Assembly: GCF_900141895.1 (NCBI RefSeq)
Contig: NZ_FQYT01000024.1
Span: 1 to 46,179, forward strand
From: Parasporobacterium paucivorans DSM 15970
GTDB taxonomy: Bacteria > Bacillota > Clostridia > Lachnospirales > Lachnospiraceae
Direction of reading: 5' to 3'
DNA length: 46,179 nt
The notes beneath the pieces are model-generated. The model was not told the DNA's origin. It did no database searches and was given only the letters and a program-made list of their open reading frames with translations. The number at the start of each line of letters is the position of its first letter. The stretch's first letter is position 1. The position numbers and the translations under genes are program-made. Positions 23,974 to 32,187 of this stretch are shown here, one piece after another.

Positions 23974-24771
23974 TTTTTTCCTTCTCAGGAAGCCTTCCGC
24001 AGTATCAAGTGCAAATATTACGGTGAAAATGACTTTCAGCATTGTGAATAAGGCCCGTATGCCTTTTTCGCTTACATTTTTCACTTCCTCCGGCAGCTGG
24101 GATATTTTGCCCATCAACTCCGAATCTATTATGTCCGTATTCTTCAAAATCGCAAACAGGAGCAGGAGCGAAAGAAGGTTGACCAGCAGATTCCCGAAAG
24201 CAAGGGGATAGGTCCATCTTCCAAATATCAGCTTGCTGACATACAGCAAAAGCTGCAGAACCAACAATACGTTTATATAAGGCAGATATGTCCTGAAAAG
24301 TTCAATGTTTATGACCCGGACGAACTGGCCCGTGCCGTTTACCGTATAGTAAACCCTAAGAAGATCGATAAATTGATTAAACAGAATCATTAAAAGCAGG
24401 GTGACGACCATTCCTGCTATGATGGCAAACTTGTTAAATGGCTTTTGTGCCTTTGCCGGTTTTTCTTCAATATCCTCGGGGGGCAGATCCTTATGGAGCT
24501 TATTGAGCGTCTCTTCGCTGGCGGTTCTCTCAATAATTGCGAATATCAGCGTAATAGCCCCAAAAACGCCCACTGCCGCGCTTACGGATGACGATATCAG
24601 ATTTGGAAGAAAGGCAATAAGGGGCTTGTCGTTAAAAATAAAATCCACGGTGACCCCAACCGCACTTCCGGCAGCAGCAATAATCATGAATATTTTTGCT
24701 ATCATACGATAGGTTTCATAGATTTCAGGGCCTATCAGATAATTCTTCTTCGCAAGCTTCACTATTATCAT
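23965..24771 (-). CDS. Multi-helix membrane protein of unknown function
   Basis: A 268-residue protein with about six transmembrane helices (about 23-45, 58-80, 115-133, 160-178, 193-210 and 232-255) and a charged loop of about 82-112. LIGPEIYETYRMIAKI at the N-terminus resembles the membrane part found after HAAS domains in Firmicute proteins, but no HAAS domain precedes it here; that likeness is from memory and uncertain. The start could be the ATG at 24771 or a GTG three codons later, which has GGGGG at better spacing. It begins 11 bases beyond the nitroreductase stop, so they are probably co-transcribed. The last residues (GT) and stop come from REP copy R4. Confidence 0.65.
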   Translation of the reverse strand: MIIVKLAKKNYLIGPEIYETYRMIAKIFMIIAAAGSAVGVTVDFIFNDKPLIAFLPNLISSSVSAAVGVFGAITLIFAIIERTASEETLNKLHKDLPPEDIEEKPAKAQKPFNKFAIIAGMVVTLLLMILFNQFIDLLRVYYTVNGTGQFVRVINIELFRTYLPYINVLLVLQLLLYVSKLIFGRWTYPLAFGNLLVNLLSLLLLFAILKNTDIIDSELMGKISQLPEEVKNVSEKGIRALFTMLKVIFTVIFALDTAEGFLRRKKGT

Positions 24772-24782
24772 CCCCCATCGTC

Positions 24783-25322
24783 TTAGAAGAATTTCAGGAT
24801 TTCTCCAGCATTCTTCCTTTTTGGCATCCCGGGTTCCTGGATTGCATATCCCAGCCCGATTACAGAAACTACGGTTTCATCTTCATTGATTGAAAGCATT
24901 TCACAGATCTTATCCGCATCCCGGATTCCTATCACCAGCGTATCCAGTCCCATATCCTTAGCCTTGAGAAGCAGATTTTCATTCTGCAGGCCCAGGTCGT
25001 AGAGCCCCCAGCCATTTCCCAGTTCATTCACCTGTTCCCCGCTTCTTTCAAAACCGGAACGGTTCTTGACAAATGTGGTAACGATAAGGGCCGGAGCCTG
25101 AGCAACGTTGTTTGCATTAAATGCCGGCAGACATTCCTGCCTGAATCTGGAAAGGGCTTCTTCTGACAGAATGCAGTAATATCTTGAAGCCTGAGCATTC
25201 TTCCATGAAGGTGCCAGAATGGCCGCCTCTACAAGTTCCTCAACAGTTGCCTTATCCACTTTTTTGGCTGGATCATAATTTCTTACGCTTCTTCTTGATT
25301 CTATAACCTTCTGAAATTCCAT
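24783..25322 (-). CDS. Nitroreductase-family flavoprotein
   Basis: A 179-residue FMN-dependent oxidoreductase of the nitroreductase fold. The N-terminal FMN-phosphate motif is SRRSVRNYDPAKKV (residues ~7-20), followed by AAILAPSWKNAQASRYY (substrate and FMN contact), an internal YDLGLQNENLLLKAKDMGLDT helix (about 125-145, listed across the motif) and GLGYAIQEPGMPKRK near the C-terminus. Members reduce nitro compounds, quinones or flavins with NAD(P)H as dimers. The ATG at 25322 is chosen for the AGGAGG seven bases upstream. It heads a two-gene unit with the membrane protein. Confidence 0.88.
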   Translation of the reverse strand: MEFQKVIESRRSVRNYDPAKKVDKATVEELVEAAILAPSWKNAQASRYYCILSEEALSRFRQECLPAFNANNVAQAPALIVTTFVKNRSGFERSGEQVNELGNGWGLYDLGLQNENLLLKAKDMGLDTLVIGIRDADKICEMLSINEDETVVSVIGLGYAIQEPGMPKRKNAGEILKFF

Positions 25323-25353
25323 GTCATCCTCCTGTTTCAGTGCATCCTGAATT

Positions 25354-25385
25354 TTGTTCACAATTTGTTCATGGTGTCAGGTACC
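25354..25385 (+). repeat. REP-like repeat copy R5
   Basis: A full 32-base copy with hairpin GGTGTCAGGTACC, 43 bases beyond the 3' end of the RAYT gene. With R6 it brackets that gene in direct orientation. A degraded hairpin GGAGTCAGGTGCC lies at 25435-25447 inside the RAYT 3' end. Confidence 0.85.
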
Positions 25386-25428
25386 TCTTCTATAAATATG
25401 TCTTATTTCTCTTTATTTGTAAAGATAT

Positions 25429-26049
25429 TTATATGGAGTCAGGTGCCGAAAGTCGCCATTCATCCACCTCTTCTTCATATTTGATTACTTCTTTTGACAT
25501 GTCCTCTTCAACATTCCGATTTTTCTCGACAAATTCCTTATATAGCTGCCTGCTTCCATCATCAAAATAGTCCAGTATCTTATAAGTGCTTAAAGAATCA
25601 TATTTCCTTTTACCCATATACACATCATAACTGCTCCAGGGGTATTCCACCGGATTGGCTACCATTCTTGCCTTAACAGGATTTAAATGTATGTACCTGC
25701 TGGTCTGCAGCATATAAGCATCGTTTTCAATGATTTCACATGAATATCTGCCTTGGAAAAGATGTCCTATCGTATTGTATTTTTCATTATAGTATCTTGT
25801 ATAGTTCAGGAGAAGGTTACGCATGATCTGCCACAAAGGTGTGGCAAGCGTTTCAATTTGCAGATGGATATGATTTGTCATAAGACAATAGGATATTAAT
25901 AAAAATGGATATTGCTTTTGGACTTTTTCCAATAGTTTAAGAAAAATGGAATAATCCTCTTCCTCTTTGAAAATGTCATCTCGATGGTTACCCCGATTCA
26001 TCACATGATACTTCGCGCCAGGATACCATACTCTTTGTTTTCTTGCTAT
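25429..26049 (-). CDS. REP-associated tyrosine transposase (RAYT, Y1/HUH)
   Basis: A Y1-type single-strand DNA transposase of the IS200-like/RAYT family. The frame gives ARKQRVWYPGAKYHVMNRGN at the N-terminus, the HUH metal site in LMTNHIHLQIE, a candidate catalytic Tyr in NYTRYYNEKY, and GHLFQGRYSCEII with YIHLNPVKARMV, all typical. Such enzymes cut and join REP hairpins. The natural start should be at 26049, with GAGGAG nine bases upstream, but that codon is ATA, not ATG; the nearest internal starts are GTG 26007 and ATG 26004, which would delete the conserved YPGAKYHV strand. The C-terminus (APDSI-stop) lies in a degraded REP hairpin. It may be a recently inactivated or weakly expressed gene. 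Confidence 0.82.
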   Translation of the reverse strand: MARKQRVWYPGAKYHVMNRGNHRDDIFKEEEDYSIFLKLLEKVQKQYPFLLISYCLMTNHIHLQIETLATPLWQIMRNLLLNYTRYYNEKYNTIGHLFQGRYSCEIIENDAYMLQTSRYIHLNPVKARMVANPVEYPWSSYDVYMGKRKYDSLSTYKILDYFDDGSRQLYKEFVEKNRNVEEDMSKEVIKYEEEVDEWRLSAPDSI

Positions 26050-26183
26050 TTACATCATCTCCTCGGAAATTTAAAATGGGATTTGCATCTTGGTAAAATG
26101 GATTTAGGATTTAGAATAAAACAAGATTTGATTAACAGATATGTCTATATTATCTTATGAGTTGGGAAATTTCAACAGGAATT

Positions 26184-26215
26184 TTGTTCACAATTTGTTC
26201 ATGGTACCAGGTACC
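26184..26215 (+). repeat. REP-like repeat copy R6
   Basis: A full copy with hairpin GGTACCAGGTACC, where all five stem pairs are Watson-Crick. It lies between the RAYT gene (5' side) and the stop of a LysR gene. Confidence 0.88.
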
Positions 26216-26228
26216 CTTAATGGGTACC

Positions 26229-27167
26229 CTACCACTCTTTATTATACTGTTCCCTGCTGAACAGTGCGATGGTTTCGTTGATGAAAAGCTTGGTAAGTTC
26301 CTTTGTGTTATCCTTTCTCCATGCCATGACAAAGCCGCTCTTGGTGTTTTCCAGAGTCTTTGAACAAAGGTGTTCACTGCCAAAATCCCGAAAGGTTCTG
26401 TCGCATACGAAGATCTCATTATCCGTAACCAGGTTTAAGGCCAGCGAATTTGCGCTTGAGGTGTAGCAGGAAAAATTTGGCGTAAAACCAAAGGGAGTGC
26501 ACAGATTGGTCAGCATGTTTATGTAGCTTGGCGTCACAAGTGGAGAAATGCCGATAAAATCGCAGGAAGCCAGATCTTTTACATAAATTTTATCCTTCTT
26601 TGCAAGCGGATGCGTTTTCAACATGCAGACAGCATGGGGCGAATCTCCGAGTATAACGTAATTCAGCTGATCCGTATTCGATTCTTCCATATCGTACAAG
26701 ACCGTAATAATGATATCGACCTCATTTTCGACGAGCATCCTGCGGATTTCCTGCGCGCCGTTGTTTTCCACCCGGATTCCAACGGTTTCGTGAAGAAGCT
26801 TGAAATTTTTGATGGCTGGGATAATGAACAAATCCGGATTGAAGGAGTCAAGCGCACCGACAGAAAGGCTTCGTATGTTGCACAGCTGGATCTGAAACGC
26901 CTCCTGAATGTCGAGGTCGATCTGCTGCGTGAGCTGTTTCCATTTATCATAGATGGATTTGCCGGCTGGCGTGACCCTAATGTTTTTCTTCTCCCGGATC
27001 AGCAGCATCAGACCCAGCATATTCTCGAGGCTGGCAATGTTTTTACTGATCGTGGACTGGCTGATATGAAGCCGCTCAGCTGCCTTTGTGAAACTGTTGC
27101 ATTCCACAACCTCGATGTAATACTTTATCTGTCCAAGGCTGACGTTTCTGATATCGTAATTATGCAT
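26229..27167 (-). CDS. LysR-family transcriptional regulator
   Basis: A 312-residue LysR-type regulator. The winged helix is at residues ~8-65, with VVECNSFTKAAERLHISQST as helix-turn-helix, and the effector-binding domain covers about 90-300. I choose the ATG at 27167, preceded by GGGAGG, over the upstream one at 27197. It lies 152 bases downstream of the MFS gene on the same strand, so it may regulate that transporter, though LysR genes are more often divergent from their targets. Effector unknown. The last codon lies close to REP copy R6. Confidence 0.88.
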   Translation of the reverse strand: MHNYDIRNVSLGQIKYYIEVVECNSFTKAAERLHISQSTISKNIASLENMLGLMLLIREKKNIRVTPAGKSIYDKWKQLTQQIDLDIQEAFQIQLCNIRSLSVGALDSFNPDLFIIPAIKNFKLLHETVGIRVENNGAQEIRRMLVENEVDIIITVLYDMEESNTDQLNYVILGDSPHAVCMLKTHPLAKKDKIYVKDLASCDFIGISPLVTPSYINMLTNLCTPFGFTPNFSCYTSSANSLALNLVTDNEIFVCDRTFRDFGSEHLCSKTLENTKSGFVMAWRKDNTKELTKLFINETIALFSREQYNKEW

Positions 27168-27249
27168 ACATTCCCTCCCATTCTTTCTAATATACATTTT
27201 ATCACTTGCAATGCCGCCTTACAATCATAATTGAATGGCCGGGACAGCA

Positions 27250-27282
27250 AGAGACTGGCAGTGTGCACCAAAGCCAGTCTCT
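27250..27282. terminator. Hairpin between MFS and LysR genes
   Basis: A perfect 10-bp stem (AGAGACTGGC with GCCAGTCTCT) around 13 bases, in the gap after the MFS stop. There is no U-tract on either side, so it may only attenuate read-through into the LysR gene or protect the mRNA end. Confidence 0.45.
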
Positions 27283-27318
27283 GAATCTGTTGTCTATTCC
27301 ATTATTTTTCGTTATGAC

Positions 27319-28551
27319 TCAGGCGACATTAATATCAATCTGTTCCTGCCTTGCTCTGGCTCTTGATTTAGGAGTGCTTCCATATATGAAAGCAATAATC
27401 ATAGAGACAATAATTCCGCACAATACCACCAGATACAGCGGCCTCAGCTCTGTGATGCCGGTTGTCACGCCAATCAGAACCTGAACAAACGGAGCCGCCA
27501 GAATGCCTAAATGGATGGAGGCCGTTACTACTCCGAATGAGACATCATATTGTTCCGGTTTTATACTTCTGGAAGTTGCATAAAGTATATACGGTGTCAG
27601 TATTCCGGTACCCAGTCCCTGAATGAAATTGCCCAATGCAATGATTCCGAGATTATGTGACTGCCATAAGACAACGTAACCGATTGCAAATATCAGCAAT
27701 GCCACGGGTACCGTATATGATTTTAATCTTTTATTGATTTCCGGGAAGATAGCACCAGTTAATATCGGGCCCACTCCACACGGAGCGATTATCAGACCAA
27801 TCATCCATGGCGCCCCTAATTTTTCGCCCAGAATATGGCTGGCCATGTTGAGAATGTTGAGCTGGTATGCAACCCATTGCAGAACCATTAATAAGGACAG
27901 GACAAAAACTGCGGCAGGTATTTTTTTTGAACCTTTTTTGATGGAACCGTCATGATGCATTTCCATATGTTTAGGCTGCCCGGACATTGGTGGGGATTTT
28001 GGAAGACCAAATATATTCACGACCATGATAACGAGCACAATTCCAAAAGATATGAAGCAGTATCTCCATCCAAAAGCAAGGAGCAGCCCTACTACTACGC
28101 TGTTGATTGCGTTGGCCACATTGGATACGGACGAAGCCAGTCCAAGCATTCGCTTTCTTGGCGCGCCTTCGTAGTACTCGGAAATCATGACATTCGGCAA
28201 GGGCAGGATAAGTCCAACGCCGATACCCGTCAGCAGTCTGAGAAGAATAATCTGATCTACGCTCGTTGCGAATGCTGGAAGCATTCCTGTAACACCATAC
28301 ATAAGGAGTCCGATTATTATTATGGCCTTTTTATCGAATCTTTCTGCGAGAAAACCGGCGACTACACTGAAAATTATGGAAGTTGCAAATGGTATTACCG
28401 AAATCAGCTGCATCTTTAAAGTGGATGTTCCTGGAAAGTCAGCCGCAATGCTCGCTATCGCCGGGGAAACTGCTGACGCTTCAAACAGCCAGACAAAGGT
28501 GATAAGGAGGATTGAAAAGCTCCCAAATCGTGTTATTTTTTTTGCATTCAT
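27319..28551 (-). CDS. MFS transporter
   Basis: A 410-residue permease with 12 predicted helices. The loop after helix 2 reads AGFLAERFDKKAI, a variant of MFS motif A, and the central loop (about 190-215) contains MEMHHDGSIKKGSKK, rich in His and Lys. RLLTGIGVGLILPLPNVMIS is a typical helix-4 segment. Similar to the multidrug or metabolite efflux DHA branch; substrate unknown. GAGGAG is about eight bases upstream of the ATG. Not related in motif detail to the MFS protein at 385. It probably pairs with the following LysR gene. Confidence 0.85.
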   Translation of the reverse strand: MNAKKITRFGSFSILLITFVWLFEASAVSPAIASIAADFPGTSTLKMQLISVIPFATSIIFSVVAGFLAERFDKKAIIIIGLLMYGVTGMLPAFATSVDQIILLRLLTGIGVGLILPLPNVMISEYYEGAPRKRMLGLASSVSNVANAINSVVVGLLLAFGWRYCFISFGIVLVIMVVNIFGLPKSPPMSGQPKHMEMHHDGSIKKGSKKIPAAVFVLSLLMVLQWVAYQLNILNMASHILGEKLGAPWMIGLIIAPCGVGPILTGAIFPEINKRLKSYTVPVALLIFAIGYVVLWQSHNLGIIALGNFIQGLGTGILTPYILYATSRSIKPEQYDVSFGVVTASIHLGILAAPFVQVLIGVTTGITELRPLYLVVLCGIIVSMIIAFIYGSTPKSRARARQEQIDINVA

Positions 28552-28929
28552 TAAACTTCTCCTCGTATATTCAATTTCAAATTACTCTCTCTGGATTGTC
28601 TCTTTCAAAACCCACCAAATCGTCACCTGGATAATTTTGAATTTAGACAGAATTTATTTTCAAATTCTTCTTTTCTTATGCACAATCCACAAAGCTATCT
28701 GTAAATGAATTATACTTGATGCAATCGATTCTGGAAAACAGCTAATCAGCACTTAACGATTCCTTATCAGAATATCCCCCCCGTCAATCGGTTATTATAT
28801 CATTACACAGATTCACGCTTCTGTGTGCATCAGCCACTTCACATGACCATATCGCATATTTCAATTCCATTTTGGAATAAATTCCTAAAACACCCATTAA
28901 GGAGTGGGGGGGTCTGACCCCATAAACGA
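28552..28929. promoter_or_regulatory. Gene-free region upstream of the MFS gene
   Basis: No gene is visible in these 378 bases. They hold the MFS upstream region, an ATTCCA-TTT-TGGAAT inverted repeat at 28864-28878 that could be an operator or relic, and REP hairpin H2 at 28909-28921. Confidence 0.4.
28909..28921 (-). repeat. REP-like hairpin H2 (GGGGTC class)
   Basis: GGGGTCTGACCCC, five-bp stem. On the minus strand the foot reads GTTTAT, one change from GTTCAT. It lies just beyond the DUF2284 stop. Confidence 0.75.
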
Positions 28930-29460
28930 TTAAAATAAAAGAGCGCCGAAGTATGTAACGGAGTTTTCTCCATTGTAATAGTTAATGCCAGCTTGTTTTG
29001 CCAGCTCACTTACAAGAATTCCATATCCTTCAACAGAGTGATGCAGCTGCTCCGGAAAACGGCAGGATGCAAAGGGATAGGTGCAGGTTTTGCATATGTC
29101 ACAGCCTTCATTCGACAATATCAAATAGTCTTTCAGGCATGGTTTCACAGCTGATTCCAGGTCTCGGGCTAGTTTCTTAAAATCTGCCATGCTTTGCACC
29201 ATGCCTTCATAATCAAAAGAGTCTTCCATCATAAATTTCCCCGTAAATACAAGCATAGTATTGTAATGCATACAACGCTCCCTGCATTCGTCTATCGTTC
29301 CAACGGCTGGAGGACAGGCCCAGGTGGTTCCATATTTCCTGCATAAATTCCCCTTACATATGTCTCTTATTTCCTGTCGGTATGAAATCGCCGATGGTTT
29401 TATAAGTCCATATTGAAATACACCAGTTTCCTTAATTCGTTCCAATACTTTTTCCAACAT
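28930..29460 (-). CDS. DUF2284 cysteine-rich protein
   Basis: A 176-residue predicted metal-binding protein of the DUF2284 family. Typical motifs: CKGNLCRKYGTTWACPPAVGT (two Cys sites, residues ~35-56), IDECRERC, and CDICKTCTYPFASCRFP (about 117-134). The ten cysteines suggest an iron-sulfur or zinc site. Function unknown; often found near redox and corrinoid genes. The ATG at 29460 is chosen because GGGAGG sits five bases upstream. It lies on the same strand as the FrhB-like gene, with a nested REP structure between. Confidence 0.85.
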   Translation of the reverse strand: MLEKVLERIKETGVFQYGLIKPSAISYRQEIRDICKGNLCRKYGTTWACPPAVGTIDECRERCMHYNTMLVFTGKFMMEDSFDYEGMVQSMADFKKLARDLESAVKPCLKDYLILSNEGCDICKTCTYPFASCRFPEQLHHSVEGYGILVSELAKQAGINYYNGENSVTYFGALLF

Positions 29461-29527
29461 AGTTCCCTCCCCGGTTCCTAAGCTTTCCGGCACAGGAGCC
29501 ATGAATGTTATCGTCACAATTTGTCTA

Positions 29528-29572
29528 GGGGGTCAGCAAAGGGGGGTCTGACCCCCCTCTTTTACTGACCCC
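29528..29572 (-). repeat. Nested REP-like hairpins H3
   Basis: An inner 17-base hairpin GGGGGGTCTGACCCCCC (29541-29557) sits inside an outer pair, GGGGGTCAG at 29528-29536 with CTGACCCC at 29565-29572. The inner and outer arms share the GGGGTCAG word. The region includes the 3' end of the FrhB-like gene and could act as a terminator or RNA-stabilising element. Confidence 0.7.
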
Positions 29573-30704
29573 ATTTGCCCCAAACCTTTTTTAATTCATT
29601 CTTGCACCTCGTTTTAAAAGAGGTTGCGGCATATTTTTTTTTCAATTCATCCATGGATAAGGCTTCCATGTGTTCGAAGACTCCCCTTCTTTTGTCTTGA
29701 TCGACGAGAACAGAATGTGCAGCGCCAGGGTTTCCATCTGTTATATTTTTCAGAGTGCATTCTTTTAGAACCAAATCTTTGGAAATGCTGCGCATTAATT
29801 CTTTTCCTTTCACCGTTCTAACTACAACCGCGGAAATTCCTTTTTGATCATTCAATTCAGGATAAACATTGTCAATTCCCCAAAAATCGCCCAAAACCAG
29901 ATCGGACACCTGAGAATATAATTTAAATGCGCACCTCTCACAGCTTGGCCGTAAACAAACGTCTTGCAAAAATAATTGCATATAGTTATCATCCTGATTC
30001 TTGCCAACGTAAATGCGATGCCCCATGGTAATCTTCACTTGATAGGTGCTCCAGCCCGCTTCTTTATTCCTGAATTCGATCCTGTGGATTTTATCTTTAT
30101 ACCGTTCTTCCATTTCATGTAAATATTTATGAAAAATCTTACTGGATGGAACTCCGTGGCAGAAGAGTCCAACTGTGTATAAATTATCATTTTCTTTCCC
30201 CAGAAATGATTTCAGCCCGGCTACCTGGCATGGAGTTCCGACAAACATCACCTTATTGGCAGGCAACGCATCTCTTATCTCACAATAAAGAAAATTTATA
30301 TTACTTTGAATATATTTAGAGCCTTTTAACTTCTCTAAGTCTTCGACTTTATTTGTGATTATATGATTCAAACTAAATTTTTCATCAAAACAGGCACCTG
30401 CGATATAATCATTATTTCCCAGGAAAAAACGTGCAATTAAATCAAAAATACCTCCGGACGAAGAATTTAATCGATTTGTTTCATTTTTGCTGAATGCGGC
30501 ATAACATTTTCTGATTTTTACTGCGGGTGGAACGGTCAGCACTGGACATGCTTTCCTGCATAATCCGCAATTGACGCACAGTTCATCATTAATAATGGGG
30601 TATTTGAACCCCTCATTATCTTCCTTCATCACAATAGCATCTTTCAAACAGACATTATAACATGCGCTGCAGCCACAGCATTTTCTCTTCTCCACCAGCT
30701 CCAT
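29562..30704 (-). CDS. F420 hydrogenase/dehydrogenase beta-subunit-like iron-sulfur protein
   Basis: A 380-residue cytosolic oxidoreductase. The N-terminus has two ferredoxin-type motifs (CCGCSACYNVCLKDA and CVNCGLCRKACPV, residues ~9-55), then the FrhB/FdhB N- and C-terminal domains, with SSSGGIFDLIARFFL, KYIQSNI, VGTPCQVAGLKSFL and LVLGDFWGID. In F420-producing archaea this subunit reduces F420; in Firmicutes homologues occur in polysaccharide clusters and elsewhere with unknown electron partners. A ribosome binding site (AAGGTG-type) precedes the ATG. The last codons (GQ) are next to the outer arm of the nested REP hairpins. It probably follows the nucleoside kinase gene in one transcript. 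Confidence 0.85.
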   Translation of the reverse strand: MELVEKRKCCGCSACYNVCLKDAIVMKEDNEGFKYPIINDELCVNCGLCRKACPVLTVPPAVKIRKCYAAFSKNETNRLNSSSGGIFDLIARFFLGNNDYIAGACFDEKFSLNHIITNKVEDLEKLKGSKYIQSNINFLYCEIRDALPANKVMFVGTPCQVAGLKSFLGKENDNLYTVGLFCHGVPSSKIFHKYLHEMEERYKDKIHRIEFRNKEAGWSTYQVKITMGHRIYVGKNQDDNYMQLFLQDVCLRPSCERCAFKLYSQVSDLVLGDFWGIDNVYPELNDQKGISAVVVRTVKGKELMRSISKDLVLKECTLKNITDGNPGAAHSVLVDQDKRRGVFEHMEALSMDELKKKYAATSFKTRCKNELKKVWGKWGQ

Positions 30705-30796
30705 CTTTTCAGCACCTTTCTGTATGCGTTATTCGCAATACCTCAAGAACATCAAAGCTGCCAGCAAAATTGCAAGTAAAGCAATCCCTGTTCATA

Positions 30797-30811
30797 GGGG
30801 GTCAGACCCCC
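30797..30811 (+). repeat. REP-like hairpin H4 (GGGGTC class, TGTTCAT foot)
   Basis: GGGGGTCAGACCCCC preceded by CTGTTCATA, so it links the GGTACC and GGGGTC hairpin classes. It overlaps the end of the nucleoside kinase gene and supplies its TGA stop. Confidence 0.8.
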
Positions 30812-32187
30812 GTCAATCCTCCCCCGGTGAATTCCCAAATAATGGAATTAAATGGGACTTTAGAAATATCCATAGGTTCAAAAAAGGTAAGCAGATTAAG
30901 CAAACGCTCCCGAGACTCATAATGAGGGCTGTCACTTTTTACTTCGTGCAGGCATTTTTCCGCAAATGGACGCAATGCATTCAGCTCATAAATGAGGCTT
31001 GTATTGAACATAACGTCCGCATCTTCCTGATAAGCGAATACGTTCGCATACTCTCCCCTGCGCACACTCGGCCAGCGTTCAAAGGTCATTTCGGCTCCGA
31101 TTCCTCTTGTCCGGTTATCCTTGATGATTCTTCTAAGCAGTCGGAGTTCACCTGTCGGTATACGGCTGGACAGGTCGATATTCAGCCCTCCCAGCGCACT
31201 TACAAATACTTTAAAGAGTTTTCTCCTGTCTATATCCGGCATCAGCTCAGGATTCAAAGCATGGAGTCCTTCAACGACCAGAACATCCGAAGGTCCGACA
31301 CTCAGGGGCTTTGTCTCCTTCCGGCGGATTCCATTTGCAAAATCAAACTGCGGCATTTCAACAGTCTGCCCCTCATCAAGCTGTGCGATATGCTTTTTCA
31401 GAAGATCAAGATCCAGCGCATGCAGTGTCTCGAAATCATATTTGCCTTCCCCATCCCTTGGGGTCCTATCCAGGTCAACAAAATAGTCGCCCAGCGACAA
31501 TACCACCGACTTCAATCCATTGACTTTAAGCTGGGTCAGAAGCCTTTGCGCAAATATTGTTTTTCCCGAAGAAGACGGTCCAGATATAAGCAGTACCCTC
31601 AGGGCCCGCCGCTGCTCCAGTATCATATCGGCAATGTCGGAAATTTCCTTTTCATGAAGTGCCTCTGCCATATCAAGCAATGAATTGCTCTTACCAGACA
31701 AGATGAAGGCGTTTACATCCGCCACGATCTCAACGCCGATATTTTCCAGAAAACTCAGGCCTTTTTCGAATGCCGCGGACAGCTGGTAAGGAGGCACCAG
31801 CGGTGCACCTTTCGCTCTGCTGACAGCTCCAAAATCCACGATAAAACCGCCTCCGAATGGAACAATATCAAACGGCACCACCATGGATGACCTGGGGTTT
31901 ACCGGATAAGTCGATTTTATCGTCATTCCGCCTGTCTGGTAATGATAATAACCGTCCTTCTGGCAAAGCAACTCGATCGGATGGTCCTCTGCTACCCATT
32001 TTTTCACGCCTTCTTCTATTTTTTTCACTTCCCGAATGGATATCACCGAATGGACGAAGCTATGAAAAACGCCTTCCTGAATCGAATATTTCACCTTCAG
32101 CAGCTCCCCTGGGAACAATTCCCGGGTTACTTTGATCACACCGATTTTCGCCGTCACCAGATCCCTGTTCAAATCTGTTTCCTTCAT
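30802..32187 (-). CDS. Uridine-kinase-like nucleoside kinase
   Basis: A 461-residue cytosolic protein. The C-terminal half is a phosphoribulokinase/uridine-kinase P-loop domain: LLISGPSSSGKTIFAQRL (Walker A, about residues 200-216), SLGDYFVDLDRTPRDGEGKY (nucleoside-binding loop) and VLVVEGLHALNPEL (Walker B-like). The N-terminal ~190 residues resemble the threonyl-tRNA-synthetase-like additional region common in the Clostridial two-domain nucleoside kinases; no TGS domain is evident. It should phosphorylate uridine or cytidine in pyrimidine salvage. GAGGTG precedes the ATG. The last residues TGV and stop lie in REP hairpin H4. Confidence 0.82.
   Translation of the reverse strand: MKETDLNRDLVTAKIGVIKVTRELFPGELLKVKYSIQEGVFHSFVHSVISIREVKKIEEGVKKWVAEDHPIELLCQKDGYYHYQTGGMTIKSTYPVNPRSSMVVPFDIVPFGGGFIVDFGAVSRAKGAPLVPPYQLSAAFEKGLSFLENIGVEIVADVNAFILSGKSNSLLDMAEALHEKEISDIADMILEQRRALRVLLISGPSSSGKTIFAQRLLTQLKVNGLKSVVLSLGDYFVDLDRTPRDGEGKYDFETLHALDLDLLKKHIAQLDEGQTVEMPQFDFANGIRRKETKPLSVGPSDVLVVEGLHALNPELMPDIDRRKLFKVFVSALGGLNIDLSSRIPTGELRLLRRIIKDNRTRGIGAEMTFERWPSVRRGEYANVFAYQEDADVMFNTSLIYELNALRPFAEKCLHEVKSDSPHYESRERLLNLLTFFEPMDISKVPFNSIIWEFTGGGLTGV

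Noticed and set aside
30724-31683. Long plus-strand frame of 319 codons opposite the nucleoside kinase
   Set aside because: No start signals or family features, and the opposite frame has clear kinase motifs.
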